Assembly (NCBI RefSeq): GCF_000212735.1
Contig: NC_015510.1
Span: 3,746,315 to 3,810,314 of the forward strand
DNA length: 64,000 nucleotides
Direction of reading: 5' to 3'
DNA from: Haliscomenobacter hydrossis DSM 1100
GTDB taxonomy: Bacteria > Bacteroidota > Bacteroidia > Chitinophagales > Saprospiraceae
Shown here one piece after another: positions 43,508-52,409 of this stretch; positions within the stretch are counted from its first letter, which is position 1, and each line of letters opens with the position of its first letter. A model generated the notes under the pieces. The model ran no database searches. It had not been told where the DNA came from and worked only from the letters and a program-made list of their open reading frames with translations. The position numbers were made by a program, and so were the translations under genes.

Positions 43508-45964
43508 ATGAAAGTACTGAAGTTTGGAGGCTCTTCGGTGGGTACTCCTGATCGAATTCGTGGGATTGTTGCTATTTTGAAAAGTTATGCTGATCGGGGC
43601 GATCACTTCACGGTAGTGTTTTCTGCCTTTGGAGGGGTAACCGATTCCTTGATCACCATGGGTGGTCTCGCCGCCAAAGGAGATGAATCTTATTATGAAC
43701 ATTTTCTTGCCTTTAGCAAAAGGCATTTGGATGCCGCCAGAGATTTATTGCAAGAGCCTTATTTGAGCGAGGTACTGTCTGGTTTGGAAAACAACCACGA
43801 GGTTTTGAAGAATCTGTTATATGGGATTTTTCTGGTGCGCGAAGCCTCGACCCGCACAATGGATTATGTGATTAGTTTTGGTGAACGGAACTCCGCATTC
43901 ATCATTGCCCATACTCTCCAACAAGCTGGCCTCAACGCCTCCTATCTGGATGCCCGTAAAATCATCTCTACCGATAAAAATTTTGGCAATGCCAAAGTTG
44001 ATTTGGCAATGACTTACGGAAAAATCAAAAAACAATACATTCAAAACTCAGATATTCAAGTAGTTACGGGATTTATTGCCGCTGCTAAAGGTGGTTTGAC
44101 CACTACCCTTGGTCGAGGAGGATCTGACTACACCGCCGCGCTAATCGCCGCTGGACTCGATGCTGATTCGCTAGAGATTTGGACCGATGTTGATGGGGTG
44201 ATGACGGCTGACCCACGAAGGGTAAAAAAGGCTTTCTCCATTCCGGTAATGACTTACGCGGAAGCGATGGAGATGTCGCACTTTGGTGCCAAGGTGATTT
44301 ATCCCCCCACCATTCAACCCGTGTTGGCCAAGAAGATCCCGATGTGGATCAAAAACACCTTCAATCCCTCACACCCGGGTACCTTGGTTTCGGACAAAGA
44401 AGATGACGTACGTACACCCGTAAAAGGGATTTCTTCCATTGGCAATATTGCCTTGCTCACCTTACAAGGCAGCGGTTTGTTTGGCGTACCCGGAATCGCG
44501 GCGCGGTTGTTCGGCTCGCTGGCGAGTGCGGGCATCAACGTCATCTTGATCACCCAAGGCTCCTCCGAGCACTCGATCAGTTTTGCGGTCCAACCCGACA
44601 AGGCGGTTAAAGCGCGCAAGCAAGTTGAGAAGGAATTCGAACACGAAGTCCAATCCGGTTTAGTGGATCCCGTACGGATGGAAGCGGAATTGTCGGTAGT
44701 GGCCATCATTGGGGAACACATGCGCTACCTGCCGGGGATATCGGGACGTTTGTTCCAGGCCTTAGGACAAAACGGGATCAACGTAGTGGCCATCGCCCAG
44801 GGTTCTTCCGAACTCAATATTTCTGTAGTCATCAATCGGGCCGACGAATCCAAAGCGCTCAACGCACTCCACGAAGCATTTTTCCTCTCCGATACATCAG
44901 TGGTCAATGTCTTCATGGTTGGGGTAGGACTCATTGGCAGCACCTTGCTCAAGCAGATCAAAGCCCATGCCGAGTTTTTGAAAAAAGAACACAGCCTGGA
45001 AATAAAAGTGGTTGGTTTGGCCAACAGCAAAAAGTTAATTTTTAATGAAAATGGAATTGATCTGGACAATTGGCGCGATCAGCTCAGTGCTTCAGATACC
45101 CCGATGAAAATCAAAGACTTTGTAGAAAGAATGAAGTCGATGAACCTCAGCAGTTCCATTTTTATAGACAATACCGCCAACGAACAGATTGCCCAACACT
45201 ACAACGAAGTACTCGACGCCAGCATCTCGATTTCTACCCCGAATAAAGTTGCCGCGTCTTCGGGATACGAGCTGTACCTCAAGTTGAAAAAAACGGCCAA
45301 AAAACGGGGGATCCTGTTTTTGTACGAAACCAATGTGGGCGCAGGTCTTCCGGTGATATCTACTTTGAATGACTTGATTGTCAGTGGCGACCGTATCCTC
45401 AAAATTGAAGCAGTTTTGTCTGGCTCCTTGTCTTTCATTTTTAATTCTTTCAAACCCGGGATTTCCTTTAGCTCCATTGTACTGGAGGCGCAAAAACGTG
45501 GTTTCACCGAGCCTGATCCAAGAGTTGACTTAAACGGCATCGATGTACGCCGCAAGTTGATCATTCTGGCGCGCGAAACCGGACTGCCGCTCGAAGCAGA
45601 AGATGTAGTGATCCACCCCGTACTACCCGACGCATGTCGCAATGCCCCGAACGTTGAGGCTTTCTTCGCTGAATTAAAACAAGCTGATGACCACTTTACC
45701 AAGTTAGCAGAAGCCGCAGCCGCTGAAGGAAAAGTACTGCGCATGGTGGCTTCATTGGAAAATGGAATTGCCAGCATTGGCTTACAAAGTGTGGATGCGA
45801 CCCATCCATTTTACCAACTCAGTGGCAGCGACAACATGATTGTATTTACCAGTGAGCGTTACAAAGAGCGCCCTCTGGTGGTACGTGGTCCAGGAGCTGG
45901 TGCTGAAGTAACCGCGGCAGGTATCTTTTCGGAGATCATCAAAATTGGAAACTACTTAAATTAA
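43508..45964 (+). CDS. thrA: Bifunctional aspartokinase/homoserine dehydrogenase
   Basis: 818 residues with both enzymes of the threonine branch in one chain. Aspartokinase domain about 1-290 (MKVLKFGGSSVGTPDRIR, GRGGSDYTAALIAAG), two ACT regulatory repeats about 315-470 (LITQGSSEHSISFAV, AIAQGSSELNISVVI), homoserine dehydrogenase about 475-810 (VFMVGVGLIGSTLLKQI, NKVAASSGYELYLKL, ETNVGAGLPVISTL and DLNGIDVRRKLIILARE). The ACT pair suggests threonine feedback. First gene of thrABC; 65 bases to the next start. Confidence 0.97.
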   Translation: MKVLKFGGSSVGTPDRIRGIVAILKSYADRGDHFTVVFSAFGGVTDSLITMGGLAAKGDESYYEHFLAFSKRHLDAARDLLQEPYLSEVLSGLENNHEVLKNLLYGIFLVREASTRTMDYVISFGERNSAFIIAHTLQQAGLNASYLDARKIISTDKNFGNAKVDLAMTYGKIKKQYIQNSDIQVVTGFIAAAKGGLTTTLGRGGSDYTAALIAAGLDADSLEIWTDVDGVMTADPRRVKKAFSIPVMTYAEAMEMSHFGAKVIYPPTIQPVLAKKIPMWIKNTFNPSHPGTLVSDKEDDVRTPVKGISSIGNIALLTLQGSGLFGVPGIAARLFGSLASAGINVILITQGSSEHSISFAVQPDKAVKARKQVEKEFEHEVQSGLVDPVRMEAELSVVAIIGEHMRYLPGISGRLFQALGQNGINVVAIAQGSSELNISVVINRADESKALNALHEAFFLSDTSVVNVFMVGVGLIGSTLLKQIKAHAEFLKKEHSLEIKVVGLANSKKLIFNENGIDLDNWRDQLSASDTPMKIKDFVERMKSMNLSSSIFIDNTANEQIAQHYNEVLDASISISTPNKVAASSGYELYLKLKKTAKKRGILFLYETNVGAGLPVISTLNDLIVSGDRILKIEAVLSGSLSFIFNSFKPGISFSSIVLEAQKRGFTEPDPRVDLNGIDVRRKLIILARETGLPLEAEDVVIHPVLPDACRNAPNVEAFFAELKQADDHFTKLAEAAAAEGKVLRMVASLENGIASIGLQSVDATHPFYQLSGSDNMIVFTSERYKERPLVVRGPGAGAEVTAAGIFSEIIKIGNYLN

Positions 45965-46029
45965 GGCGTATTCTGGCCATGGTTGAGGCAGCTCATTTTG
46001 CCAGAACGTTCCACAAACCCAAACAAACC

Positions 46030-46959
46030 ATGAATTCCGTAAGCGTTTTTGCTCCTGCTTCAGTTGCCAATGTGGCGGTAGGATTTGACATATTGGGCTT
46101 TGCCCTGGATCGGCCTGGCGATGAAATTGTCGCCCGTTTTTCTGACAAACCCGGCCTGCGCATTACCCGGATTACAGGGGATGGCGGCAAACTATCCATG
46201 GATACACAGAAAAATACGGCCAGTTTTTCGGCTTATAAACTGCTTGAACACCTGGGCGAAAACGAGTGGGGCATCGATATGGAAATCCATAAAAAAATGC
46301 CTTTTGGCAGTGGTTTGGGATCCAGTGCCGCCAGTGCAGTAGGAGGGGTAATGGCCGTGAATGAACTTTTAGGCGGCAGACTAAGCAAACGTGAAATCTT
46401 GCATTTTGCAGTATTGGGTGAACAATTGGCGGATGGTGCTTATCACGCCGACAACGTTGCCCCTTCCCTCTTCGGGGGAATTGTGCTCATTCGCAGCAAC
46501 CGGGATTTAGACGTGCACAATATCCCTGTACCGGACGGCTTGTATGCCAGTGTACTTTATCCCGAGGTTGAAGTGCTGACGCGTGATGCTCGGGCCATTC
46601 TAAAAAAAGAAGTTCCACTCAGTGCCACCATCGAACAATGCGGCAATCTCGCTGGATTTATGGTAGGGCTTTACAACAGTGATTTTGGTTTATTGTCCAG
46701 GTCTTTGCATGACGTCATTATTGAGCCACAACGGGCACAACTGATTCCTCATTTTTATGCCACCAAAGCAGCTGCACTCAATGCCGGTGCGCTGGGCTGT
46801 AGCATCTCGGGGGCGGGGCCATCAATTTTTGCCTTGAGTTCCAGCCGTGCAATTGCTGAAAATGTTGGTATTGCCATGGAAAAAATCTACCTCGAAGAAA
46901 ATATCAACTGCCAGTTATTTGTCTCCCCCATCAATCAACAAGGCGCCATTCGATTATAA
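46030..46959 (+). CDS. thrB: Homoserine kinase
   Basis: 309 residues from the ATG at 46030 (an upstream in-frame ATG adds 17 residues and is not needed). GHMP-kinase landmarks: FAPASVANVAVGFDILGFAL at the start, MPFGSGLGSSAASAVGG (ATP-binding loop), and GCSISGAGPSIFAL near the C-terminus. It phosphorylates homoserine for threonine synthase. Second gene of the thr operon. Confidence 0.96.
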   Translation: MNSVSVFAPASVANVAVGFDILGFALDRPGDEIVARFSDKPGLRITRITGDGGKLSMDTQKNTASFSAYKLLEHLGENEWGIDMEIHKKMPFGSGLGSSAASAVGGVMAVNELLGGRLSKREILHFAVLGEQLADGAYHADNVAPSLFGGIVLIRSNRDLDVHNIPVPDGLYASVLYPEVEVLTRDARAILKKEVPLSATIEQCGNLAGFMVGLYNSDFGLLSRSLHDVIIEPQRAQLIPHFYATKAAALNAGALGCSISGAGPSIFALSSSRAIAENVGIAMEKIYLEENINCQLFVSPINQQGAIRL

Positions 46960-46998
46960 GCCCTGGAGTTTTGTTACCAACTCAAAAAATTGCAACCC

Positions 46999-48315
46999 AT
47001 GCTTTTGTACAGCACCAAAAATAAAAACAACCAAGCCAGCTTGCAGGAGGCAGTCATGAAAGGATTGCCTGATGACAATGGTTTGTACATGCCTGAACAC
47101 ATCCCTCAACTCGATCCAGAATTTATTCAAAACCTGGCCAATTATAGTTTTTTGGACATTGCTCATGAGGTTTGTACTACCTTATTTGGAGACACCATTC
47201 CCGAAGCTGACCTGCGGATCATCCTGGAAAACTCCATGGATTTCCCGGCACCAGTCGTCAAACTCGATGACCAGAAGTATGTTCTGGAACTTTTCCATGG
47301 TCCTTCTTTGGCTTTTAAAGATTTTGGTGCCCGGTTTATGGCTCAATTGATGAGCTATTTTAACCGTGGAGAAACGAAAGAACTCACCATTTTGGTGGCT
47401 ACTTCAGGTGATACGGGTGGAGCAGTTGCCGCAGGATTTTACAAAACCCCGGGCATTCGGGTGATCATCCTCTACCCTAGCGGCAAAGTCAGCATGCTGC
47501 AAGAAAAACAATTGACCACCCTGGGACACAACATCAGTGCGCTGGAGATCAACGGTACTTTTGACGATTGCCAGGCTATGGTCAAACAGGCGTTTTTGGA
47601 CTCGGAGCTCACCCAGAAAATCCGGCTTAGTTCCGCAAACTCCATCAACATTGCTCGCCTGATTCCCCAATCTTTTTATTATTTCGAAGCTTATAAACAA
47701 CTGCCTCAATCGGGTGATCCAATCGTTTTTTGTGTACCCAGCGGCAATTTCGGAAATTTAACCGCGGGGCTTTTGGCAGCTAAAATGGGTTTACCAGTAC
47801 ACCGTTTTATCGCCGCAACCAATGCCAATGATGTAGTGCCTGTTTATATTTCCGACGGAACTTATCAGCCTCGCCCTTCATTACGTACACTTTCCAATGC
47901 CATGGATGTAGGAAATCCATCCAATTTTGCCCGTATGCTCGATCTTTATTTGGGTACAGATGAACGTTCCACGTGGAACAATATCAAAAACATGGTGAGT
48001 GGCTATGCTTTTGACGATGCGGAAACAGCTAAAGTTATGCAATTGGTAGATCAAAAGTACCAGTACACTTTGGATCCACATGGAGCAGTGGGTTATTTGG
48101 CGTTGGATGCATATCAACAAGAACACCCGAATACCCGGGGCATTATTTTAGAAACCGCGCATCCAGCCAAGTTTATTGATGATGTAGAAGAGATACTGGG
48201 ACATAAGATTGAGATCCCGGAACGATTGGCCGAGTTGGCAGATCGGGAGAAAAAGGCCGATTATTTGGAGGCAGAATATGGGAAATTGAAGGCGTGGTTG
48301 CTGGAGCATAGCTAG
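46999..48315 (+). CDS. thrC: Threonine synthase
   Basis: 438 residues from the ATG at 46999 (a TTG three codons earlier is possible). PLP enzyme that makes threonine from phosphohomoserine. Seen: GPSLAFKDFGARFMAQ with the PLP-binding Lys near residue 110, VATSGDTGGAVAAGF, CVPSGNFGNLTAG and ETAHPAKF at the end. Complete length. The third gene of the operon; it contains a parS-like 16-mer in its coding sequence (47965-47980) and ends just before another one inside a terminator palindrome. Confidence 0.96.
   Translation: MLLYSTKNKNNQASLQEAVMKGLPDDNGLYMPEHIPQLDPEFIQNLANYSFLDIAHEVCTTLFGDTIPEADLRIILENSMDFPAPVVKLDDQKYVLELFHGPSLAFKDFGARFMAQLMSYFNRGETKELTILVATSGDTGGAVAAGFYKTPGIRVIILYPSGKVSMLQEKQLTTLGHNISALEINGTFDDCQAMVKQAFLDSELTQKIRLSSANSINIARLIPQSFYYFEAYKQLPQSGDPIVFCVPSGNFGNLTAGLLAAKMGLPVHRFIAATNANDVVPVYISDGTYQPRPSLRTLSNAMDVGNPSNFARMLDLYLGTDERSTWNNIKNMVSGYAFDDAETAKVMQLVDQKYQYTLDPHGAVGYLALDAYQQEHPNTRGIILETAHPAKFIDDVEEILGHKIEIPERLAELADREKKADYLEAEYGKLKAWLLEHS
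47965..47980. other. parS-like site 1 (inside thrC)
   Basis: CGTTCCACGTGGAACA: 14-base core GTTCCACGTGGAAC is a perfect palindrome identical to sites bound by ParB in several bacteria. Encodes ERSTWNN-type residues of thrC. Confidence 0.6.
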
Positions 48316-48330
48316 GAAAAGCTACTCGGA

Positions 48331-48375
48331 GATTAAAAAGGGCGATGTTCCACGTGGAACATCGCCCTTTTAATC
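48331..48375. terminator. Palindromic terminator after thrC with parS-like core
   Basis: GATTAAAAAGGGCGATGTTC and GAACATCGCCCTTTTAATC flank the centre CACGTG. Arms of about 22 bases with one extra A on the left. The T-run on the right makes it a terminator; the centre is parS-like site 2. Confidence 0.75.
48346..48361. other. parS-like site 2
   Basis: TGTTCCACGTGGAACA, a perfect 16-base palindrome that differs from the common parS consensus TGTTTCACGTGAAACA at two symmetric positions and is a known ParB-site variant. Confidence 0.65.
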
Positions 48376-48390
48376 TCTACACTTCTCCTT

Positions 48391-48452
48391 CCACGAATAA
48401 ATTCGTGGATTGGGGCGGTGGGTGGCCTCCCACGACTGAAGTCGTGGGTTGG
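48391..48452. repeat. REP-like unit, left of the RAYT gene
   Basis: Two hairpins, CCACGAATAAATTCGTGG (48391-48408) and CCCACGACTGAAGTCGTGGG (48429-48448), joined by GGGGCGGTGGGTGGCCT. It is an inverted copy of the unit at 49061-49125. Such paired hairpins are what RAYT transposases recognise. Confidence 0.85.
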
Positions 48453-48479
48453 CGATCGTGCCGGAAAAGGGTAGAAAAC

Positions 48480-48920
48480 CTAGTCCTTTTCGGGTTCGAG
48501 GCCGTGAAGTTCAAGAAGTCTTTTGTATTCTTCTTTGAACTTAATCTTCTCGTGATGCCTTTCCTGGTTAAGAATATAGTTCCTGACCTTGCCTACTAGT
48601 GACTGACTCACTGAAAAAGCACCATATCCTACCGACCACTTAAATTCGTGATCAAACCATTTTTCTTCATTGATGGTGTGTGCACTACCCCCTCTGCACT
48701 GTTTGATCAAATCAGCAATACACTTAGTGGAATCCAACTGCAAGAGGAGATGTACATGATCCGGCATTCCGTTGATCACCTCTACCCCACAACGCTTTTT
48801 CCAAAGTTCCTTACAGAGTAATTCGTACAGCCTCGCCTTGATTTCTGGGTTAATCCATTTCTTTCGATACTTTGTACAAAAGACTACATGCACCCAAATT
48901 CGTACTTTTGAATGAGCCAT
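48480..48920 (-). mobile_element. REP-associated tyrosine transposase (RAYT, TnpA_REP family)
   Basis: 146 residues. Single-strand HUH-type nuclease related to the IS200/IS605 TnpA. The HUH pair is His55/His57 in MPDHVHLLL, and the catalytic Tyr is Tyr115 in VRNYILNQE. The start IWVHVVFCTKYRKKWI and GVEVINGMPDHVH fit the family. Flanked by inverted REP-like units, as expected of a RAYT that mobilises or maintains them. Complete, so may be active. It lies between thrC and the M1 peptidase gene, with no other transposon genes. Confidence 0.9.
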
Positions 48921-49060
48921 AAAACAACATACTTAAAGTGAAAGAATAAAATCTGTACGAAAGGATGTGTATTTTCTATTACTTTGAAAGGCTAAAATGA
49001 TTACTCAAATTTATAAAACTTCCACTTATAATGCAACTAGCTCCTTCATATTTACATATT

Positions 49061-49125
49061 GCCAACCCACGACTTCAGTCGTGGGAGGCCACCCACCGCC
49101 CCAACCCATGAATTTATTCATGGGA
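49061..49125. repeat. REP-like unit, right of the RAYT gene
   Basis: CCCACGACTTCAGTCGTGGG (49066-49085) and CCCATGAATTTATTCATGGG (49105-49124) hairpins, inverse of the left unit with a few changes in the second hairpin. Linker GGCGGTGGGTGGCC matches on the opposite strand. Confidence 0.85.
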
Positions 49126-49158
49126 GAAAGATGCATAACAGAAAAACCCCAGCCCAAA

Positions 49159-49174
49159 TGTTCCACGTGGAACA
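49159..49174. other. parS-like site 3
   Basis: TGTTCCACGTGGAACA, identical to site 2, in the 390-base gap between the RAYT gene and the M1 peptidase gene. The rest of the gap holds the REP unit and presumably the M1 promoter. Confidence 0.65.
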
Positions 49175-49310
49175 TCCACCATCACACGCTCTGTTTCTGC
49201 TATCCATCTACTCACCCCACCCCTTCAGCGACATCCCTTTTATTTAACTCGCAGATTTTGTATCTTTAATTATCAATCAATCTCGTTTTATCAAAAAATC
49301 CATACACTCG

Positions 49311-51674
49311 ATGAAACCAAATACCATCAAAATCACACTACTGTTTTTGGCTTTGGCTTGGTGTATTGCTCCAATATCAGGGCAAGTAACACCCGACAAG
49401 AAGGACAAATTCAAACAGCTCCACGAGGAGTTGCCAACCCCCAACATGTACCGCAACGGGGCTGGTGGCCCGGGTCACCGCTACTACCAGCAACAAGCGG
49501 ACTATGTCATGAACATCAAGTTGGATGACAACAAGCAACAGATCTTCGGTGAAGAAACCGTCACTTACACGAATAACTCCCCGGATGTATTGGAGTACTT
49601 GTGGCTACAAATGGATCAAAACCATTTTGATGACGAATCCGATACCTATTCCACCCGACAAACTACCATGAGTGACCGAATGACGCTGCGCCAACTAGAT
49701 GGATTTACCCCTACTTTTGACGGTGGGTTCAAGGTCGATTTTGTGAAAGACGCCATGGGAAAAGACCTCAAACACACCGTGGTCAAAACCATGATGCGCA
49801 TTGATCCGGCCACACCCATTATGCCCGGAGCTAAGTTTTCCTTCAAAATCAAATGGTCGTTCAATATTGTTGACCGCCTAAAACTGGGTGGACGTTCGGG
49901 ATGTGAGTACTTCCCCGAAGACAAAAACTACCTGTATTCCATTGCCCAGTTCTTCCCACGCATGTGTGTATACGATGACATCGATGGCTGGCAGAACAAA
50001 CAGTTCCTGGGGGCTGGTGAATTCACCCTCGTTTTTGGCAACTACGACGTAAGTTTAACCGTACCTGACGACCATATCGTCGTAGCCACCGGTACACTCC
50101 AGAATACCAAAGACATTTTGAGCAAAGAACAATTAGCCCGTTTTGAAAAAGCCAAAACCGAATACAATACGCCCGTAGTTATTGTCACTGAAGAAGAGGC
50201 TCGTGAAAACGAAAAAGAAAAAGGGAAAGGGGAGAAGACCTGGCGTTTCAAAGCCGATAATGTACGCGACTTTGCTTTTGCCACTTCGCGGAAATTCATC
50301 TGGGATGCCATGTCGGTCAAACAATCCAATGGCAGCAATGTGCTCGCCATGTCCGCTTACCCGAAAGAAGCCAATCCACTATGGGGTCAATTCTCCACCA
50401 AAGCAATCGCCCACACCCTGAAATGGTATTCCCATTACACCTTTGATTATCCTTACCCTGTAGCCATTTCGGTCGAAGCCGCCAATGGCATGGAATATCC
50501 GATGATCTGCTTCAACAATGGACGGGTGGAAAAAGATGGCACTTATTCCGAAAGAACCAAGTATGGCACCATCGGGGTAATCATCCACGAAGTTGGCCAC
50601 AACTATTTCCCAATGATTGTCAACTCCGATGAGCGCCAATGGACCTGGATGGACGAAGGCTTAAACTCTTTCCTGCAATTCCTCGCCGAGCAACAGTGGG
50701 AACGGGATTACCCATCTCGACGTGGTTTCGCCCACAGCATCGTGCCCTATATGAAAATGGACAAAAAGATGCTGGAACCCATCATGACCAACTCCGAGCA
50801 GGTATCTCAATTGGGCAACAACGCCTACGGCAAACCTGCCGCTGCGCTGAATATTTTGCGTGAAACGGTGATGGGGCGCGAGTTGTTTGATCATGCGTTC
50901 AAAATGTACGCCACCCGCTGGAAATTCAAACACCCCGCTCCTTCTGATTTTTTCCGTACCATGGAAGATGCCAGTGGCATTGATTTGGATTGGTTTTGGA
51001 ATGGCTGGTTTTATTCTTGCGACAACGTAGACATCGCCCTCGAGGATGTAAAATGGTTCCGTCCGGATAGCAAAAATCCGGAGGTAGAAAAAACCCTCGC
51101 ACGCAAAGAGCAAGAAAAACAACCCCGCAACATCAGCAGCATCCGCAACGAAAAAGAGATTGCCAAAACCCAGGAAGATCTGGATCCCAGCATTCGGGAT
51201 TTTTACTACAGTTATGACCCGTTGCAAGTAACCATCCTGGACAAAGAGGACTACCAAAAATACATGAATGGTCTGGGTGAAGAAGAAAAGAAAACCCTGG
51301 CCGCCAATAAGAACTATTACGAAATCAAATTCACAAACAAGGGTGGCCTGGTCATGCCTCTGATCCTGCGGTTTGATTTTGCCGATGGTACATACAAAGA
51401 ATTCCGCATTCCGGCTGAAATCTGGCGCCTCAACAATGAAGAGGTAAACAAGGTATTTGTAACCGAAAAAGAGGCCGTACAAATCACCCTCGATCCATAC
51501 CTCGAAACCGCCGATGTGGACATGGAAAACAACTACTTCCCACCCAAGCCGCAAATGAGTCGCTTCGAGTTGTTCAAAGGAGCAGCAACCGGCCCTCGGC
51601 AGGTGATAGAAACCGGAGATAATCCGATGCAAAAAGCGAAGAAGATCCAGGCGAAAGGGAATGGGTCGAATTGA
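49311..51674 (+). CDS. Secreted M1-family metallopeptidase
   Basis: 787 residues with a signal peptide (about 1-24, ending PISGQ). The gluzincin zinc motif HEVGHN at residues 426-430 with Glu449 in WMDEGLNSF at the correct 18-residue spacing fits M1 aminopeptidases, and AANGMEYPM precedes it as the exopeptidase motif equivalent. Before the catalytic domain there is a beta-rich N-terminal domain. The C-terminal part (about 560-787) is rich in charged residues. No T9SS sorting domain was seen, so periplasmic or outer-membrane attachment is likely. Terminator follows. Confidence 0.9.
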   Translation: MKPNTIKITLLFLALAWCIAPISGQVTPDKKDKFKQLHEELPTPNMYRNGAGGPGHRYYQQQADYVMNIKLDDNKQQIFGEETVTYTNNSPDVLEYLWLQMDQNHFDDESDTYSTRQTTMSDRMTLRQLDGFTPTFDGGFKVDFVKDAMGKDLKHTVVKTMMRIDPATPIMPGAKFSFKIKWSFNIVDRLKLGGRSGCEYFPEDKNYLYSIAQFFPRMCVYDDIDGWQNKQFLGAGEFTLVFGNYDVSLTVPDDHIVVATGTLQNTKDILSKEQLARFEKAKTEYNTPVVIVTEEEARENEKEKGKGEKTWRFKADNVRDFAFATSRKFIWDAMSVKQSNGSNVLAMSAYPKEANPLWGQFSTKAIAHTLKWYSHYTFDYPYPVAISVEAANGMEYPMICFNNGRVEKDGTYSERTKYGTIGVIIHEVGHNYFPMIVNSDERQWTWMDEGLNSFLQFLAEQQWERDYPSRRGFAHSIVPYMKMDKKMLEPIMTNSEQVSQLGNNAYGKPAAALNILRETVMGRELFDHAFKMYATRWKFKHPAPSDFFRTMEDASGIDLDWFWNGWFYSCDNVDIALEDVKWFRPDSKNPEVEKTLARKEQEKQPRNISSIRNEKEIAKTQEDLDPSIRDFYYSYDPLQVTILDKEDYQKYMNGLGEEEKKTLAANKNYYEIKFTNKGGLVMPLILRFDFADGTYKEFRIPAEIWRLNNEEVNKVFVTEKEAVQITLDPYLETADVDMENNYFPPKPQMSRFELFKGAATGPRQVIETGDNPMQKAKKIQAKGNGSN

Positions 51675-51698
51675 TTTTTAAATATTAACTTTCATTGT

Positions 51699-51731
51699 AA
51701 AACCCGGGGACAGAGCATGTTTCCGGGTTTT
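51699..51731 (+). terminator. Terminator after the M1 peptidase gene
   Basis: AAAACCCGG (51699-51707) pairs with CCGGGTTTT (51723-51731); T-rich sequence follows. Confidence 0.75.
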
Positions 51732-51784
51732 AATTGTTATAAATTGTTTGGATTTTTCTATAGCAAAACACCTAATCCAAAAAC

Positions 51785-52297
51785 ATGAAAAGTTACCACT
51801 TCATCACCAATTGGGAACTTGAGGCCAGCTGTGCCGAAGTGTATAAAATTCTCAAAGCATCCGATGACCTGCCGCGCTGGTGGCCCAGCGTGTACCTAAA
51901 GGTCAAAACCATCGAAAATGGCGGGGAAAATGGCTTGGGGAAAACCATCGAACTCTACACCAAAGGCTGGTTGCCTTATACCTTGCGGTGGCAATCAAGG
52001 GTAACGGAGGTTCATCCTGATGATCATTCCGGTTTTTCTCTCGAAGCCTTGGGAGACTTTGTAGGTCGGGGCATCTGGACTTTTACTCAAGAAGGGCCAA
52101 TGTGTAAAATTGTCTACGATTGGAAAATTGAAGCCGAAAAGCCGCTACTCAAATATTTATCTTTCCTCTTCAAACCCATCTTCTCGGCCAATCACCATTG
52201 GGCCATGCGCAAAGGACTGGAAAGCCTGAAACTGGAATTGCGCAGGGTACGTGGTGAAAGCGATGTGCCTGCACCACCGCCGCCAACCTTTACTTAG
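51785..52297 (+). CDS. SRPBCC-superfamily (START-like) protein
   Basis: 170 residues, no signal. The fold signature is visible: NWELEASCAEVYKILKASDD and LPRWWPSVYLKVKTIENGGE at the start, GLGKTIELYTKGWLPYTL, then GRGIWTFTQEGPMCKIVYDW and a C-terminal helix MRKGLESLKLELRR. SRPBCC proteins bind hydrophobic ligands in a large cavity; many are polyketide-cyclase or Coq10-like. Ligand unknown. It lies between the M1 peptidase gene and mvaD. Confidence 0.85.
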   Translation: MKSYHFITNWELEASCAEVYKILKASDDLPRWWPSVYLKVKTIENGGENGLGKTIELYTKGWLPYTLRWQSRVTEVHPDDHSGFSLEALGDFVGRGIWTFTQEGPMCKIVYDWKIEAEKPLLKYLSFLFKPIFSANHHWAMRKGLESLKLELRRVRGESDVPAPPPPTFT

Positions 52298-52409
52298 GCG
52301 TAGTACGTAGAAGGGGTAAAACTATTTCTGTACCTTTATTTCCACAAATTTCAAGCATGCTGCGAACATGCTTGAAAAAAGGCTGTTCTATTTTCCTCAA
52401 CTTTCAATA

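Noticed and set aside
50661-51632. 323-residue open frame on the minus strand
   Set aside because: Opposite to the M1 peptidase gene and without family features; a reading-frame shadow.
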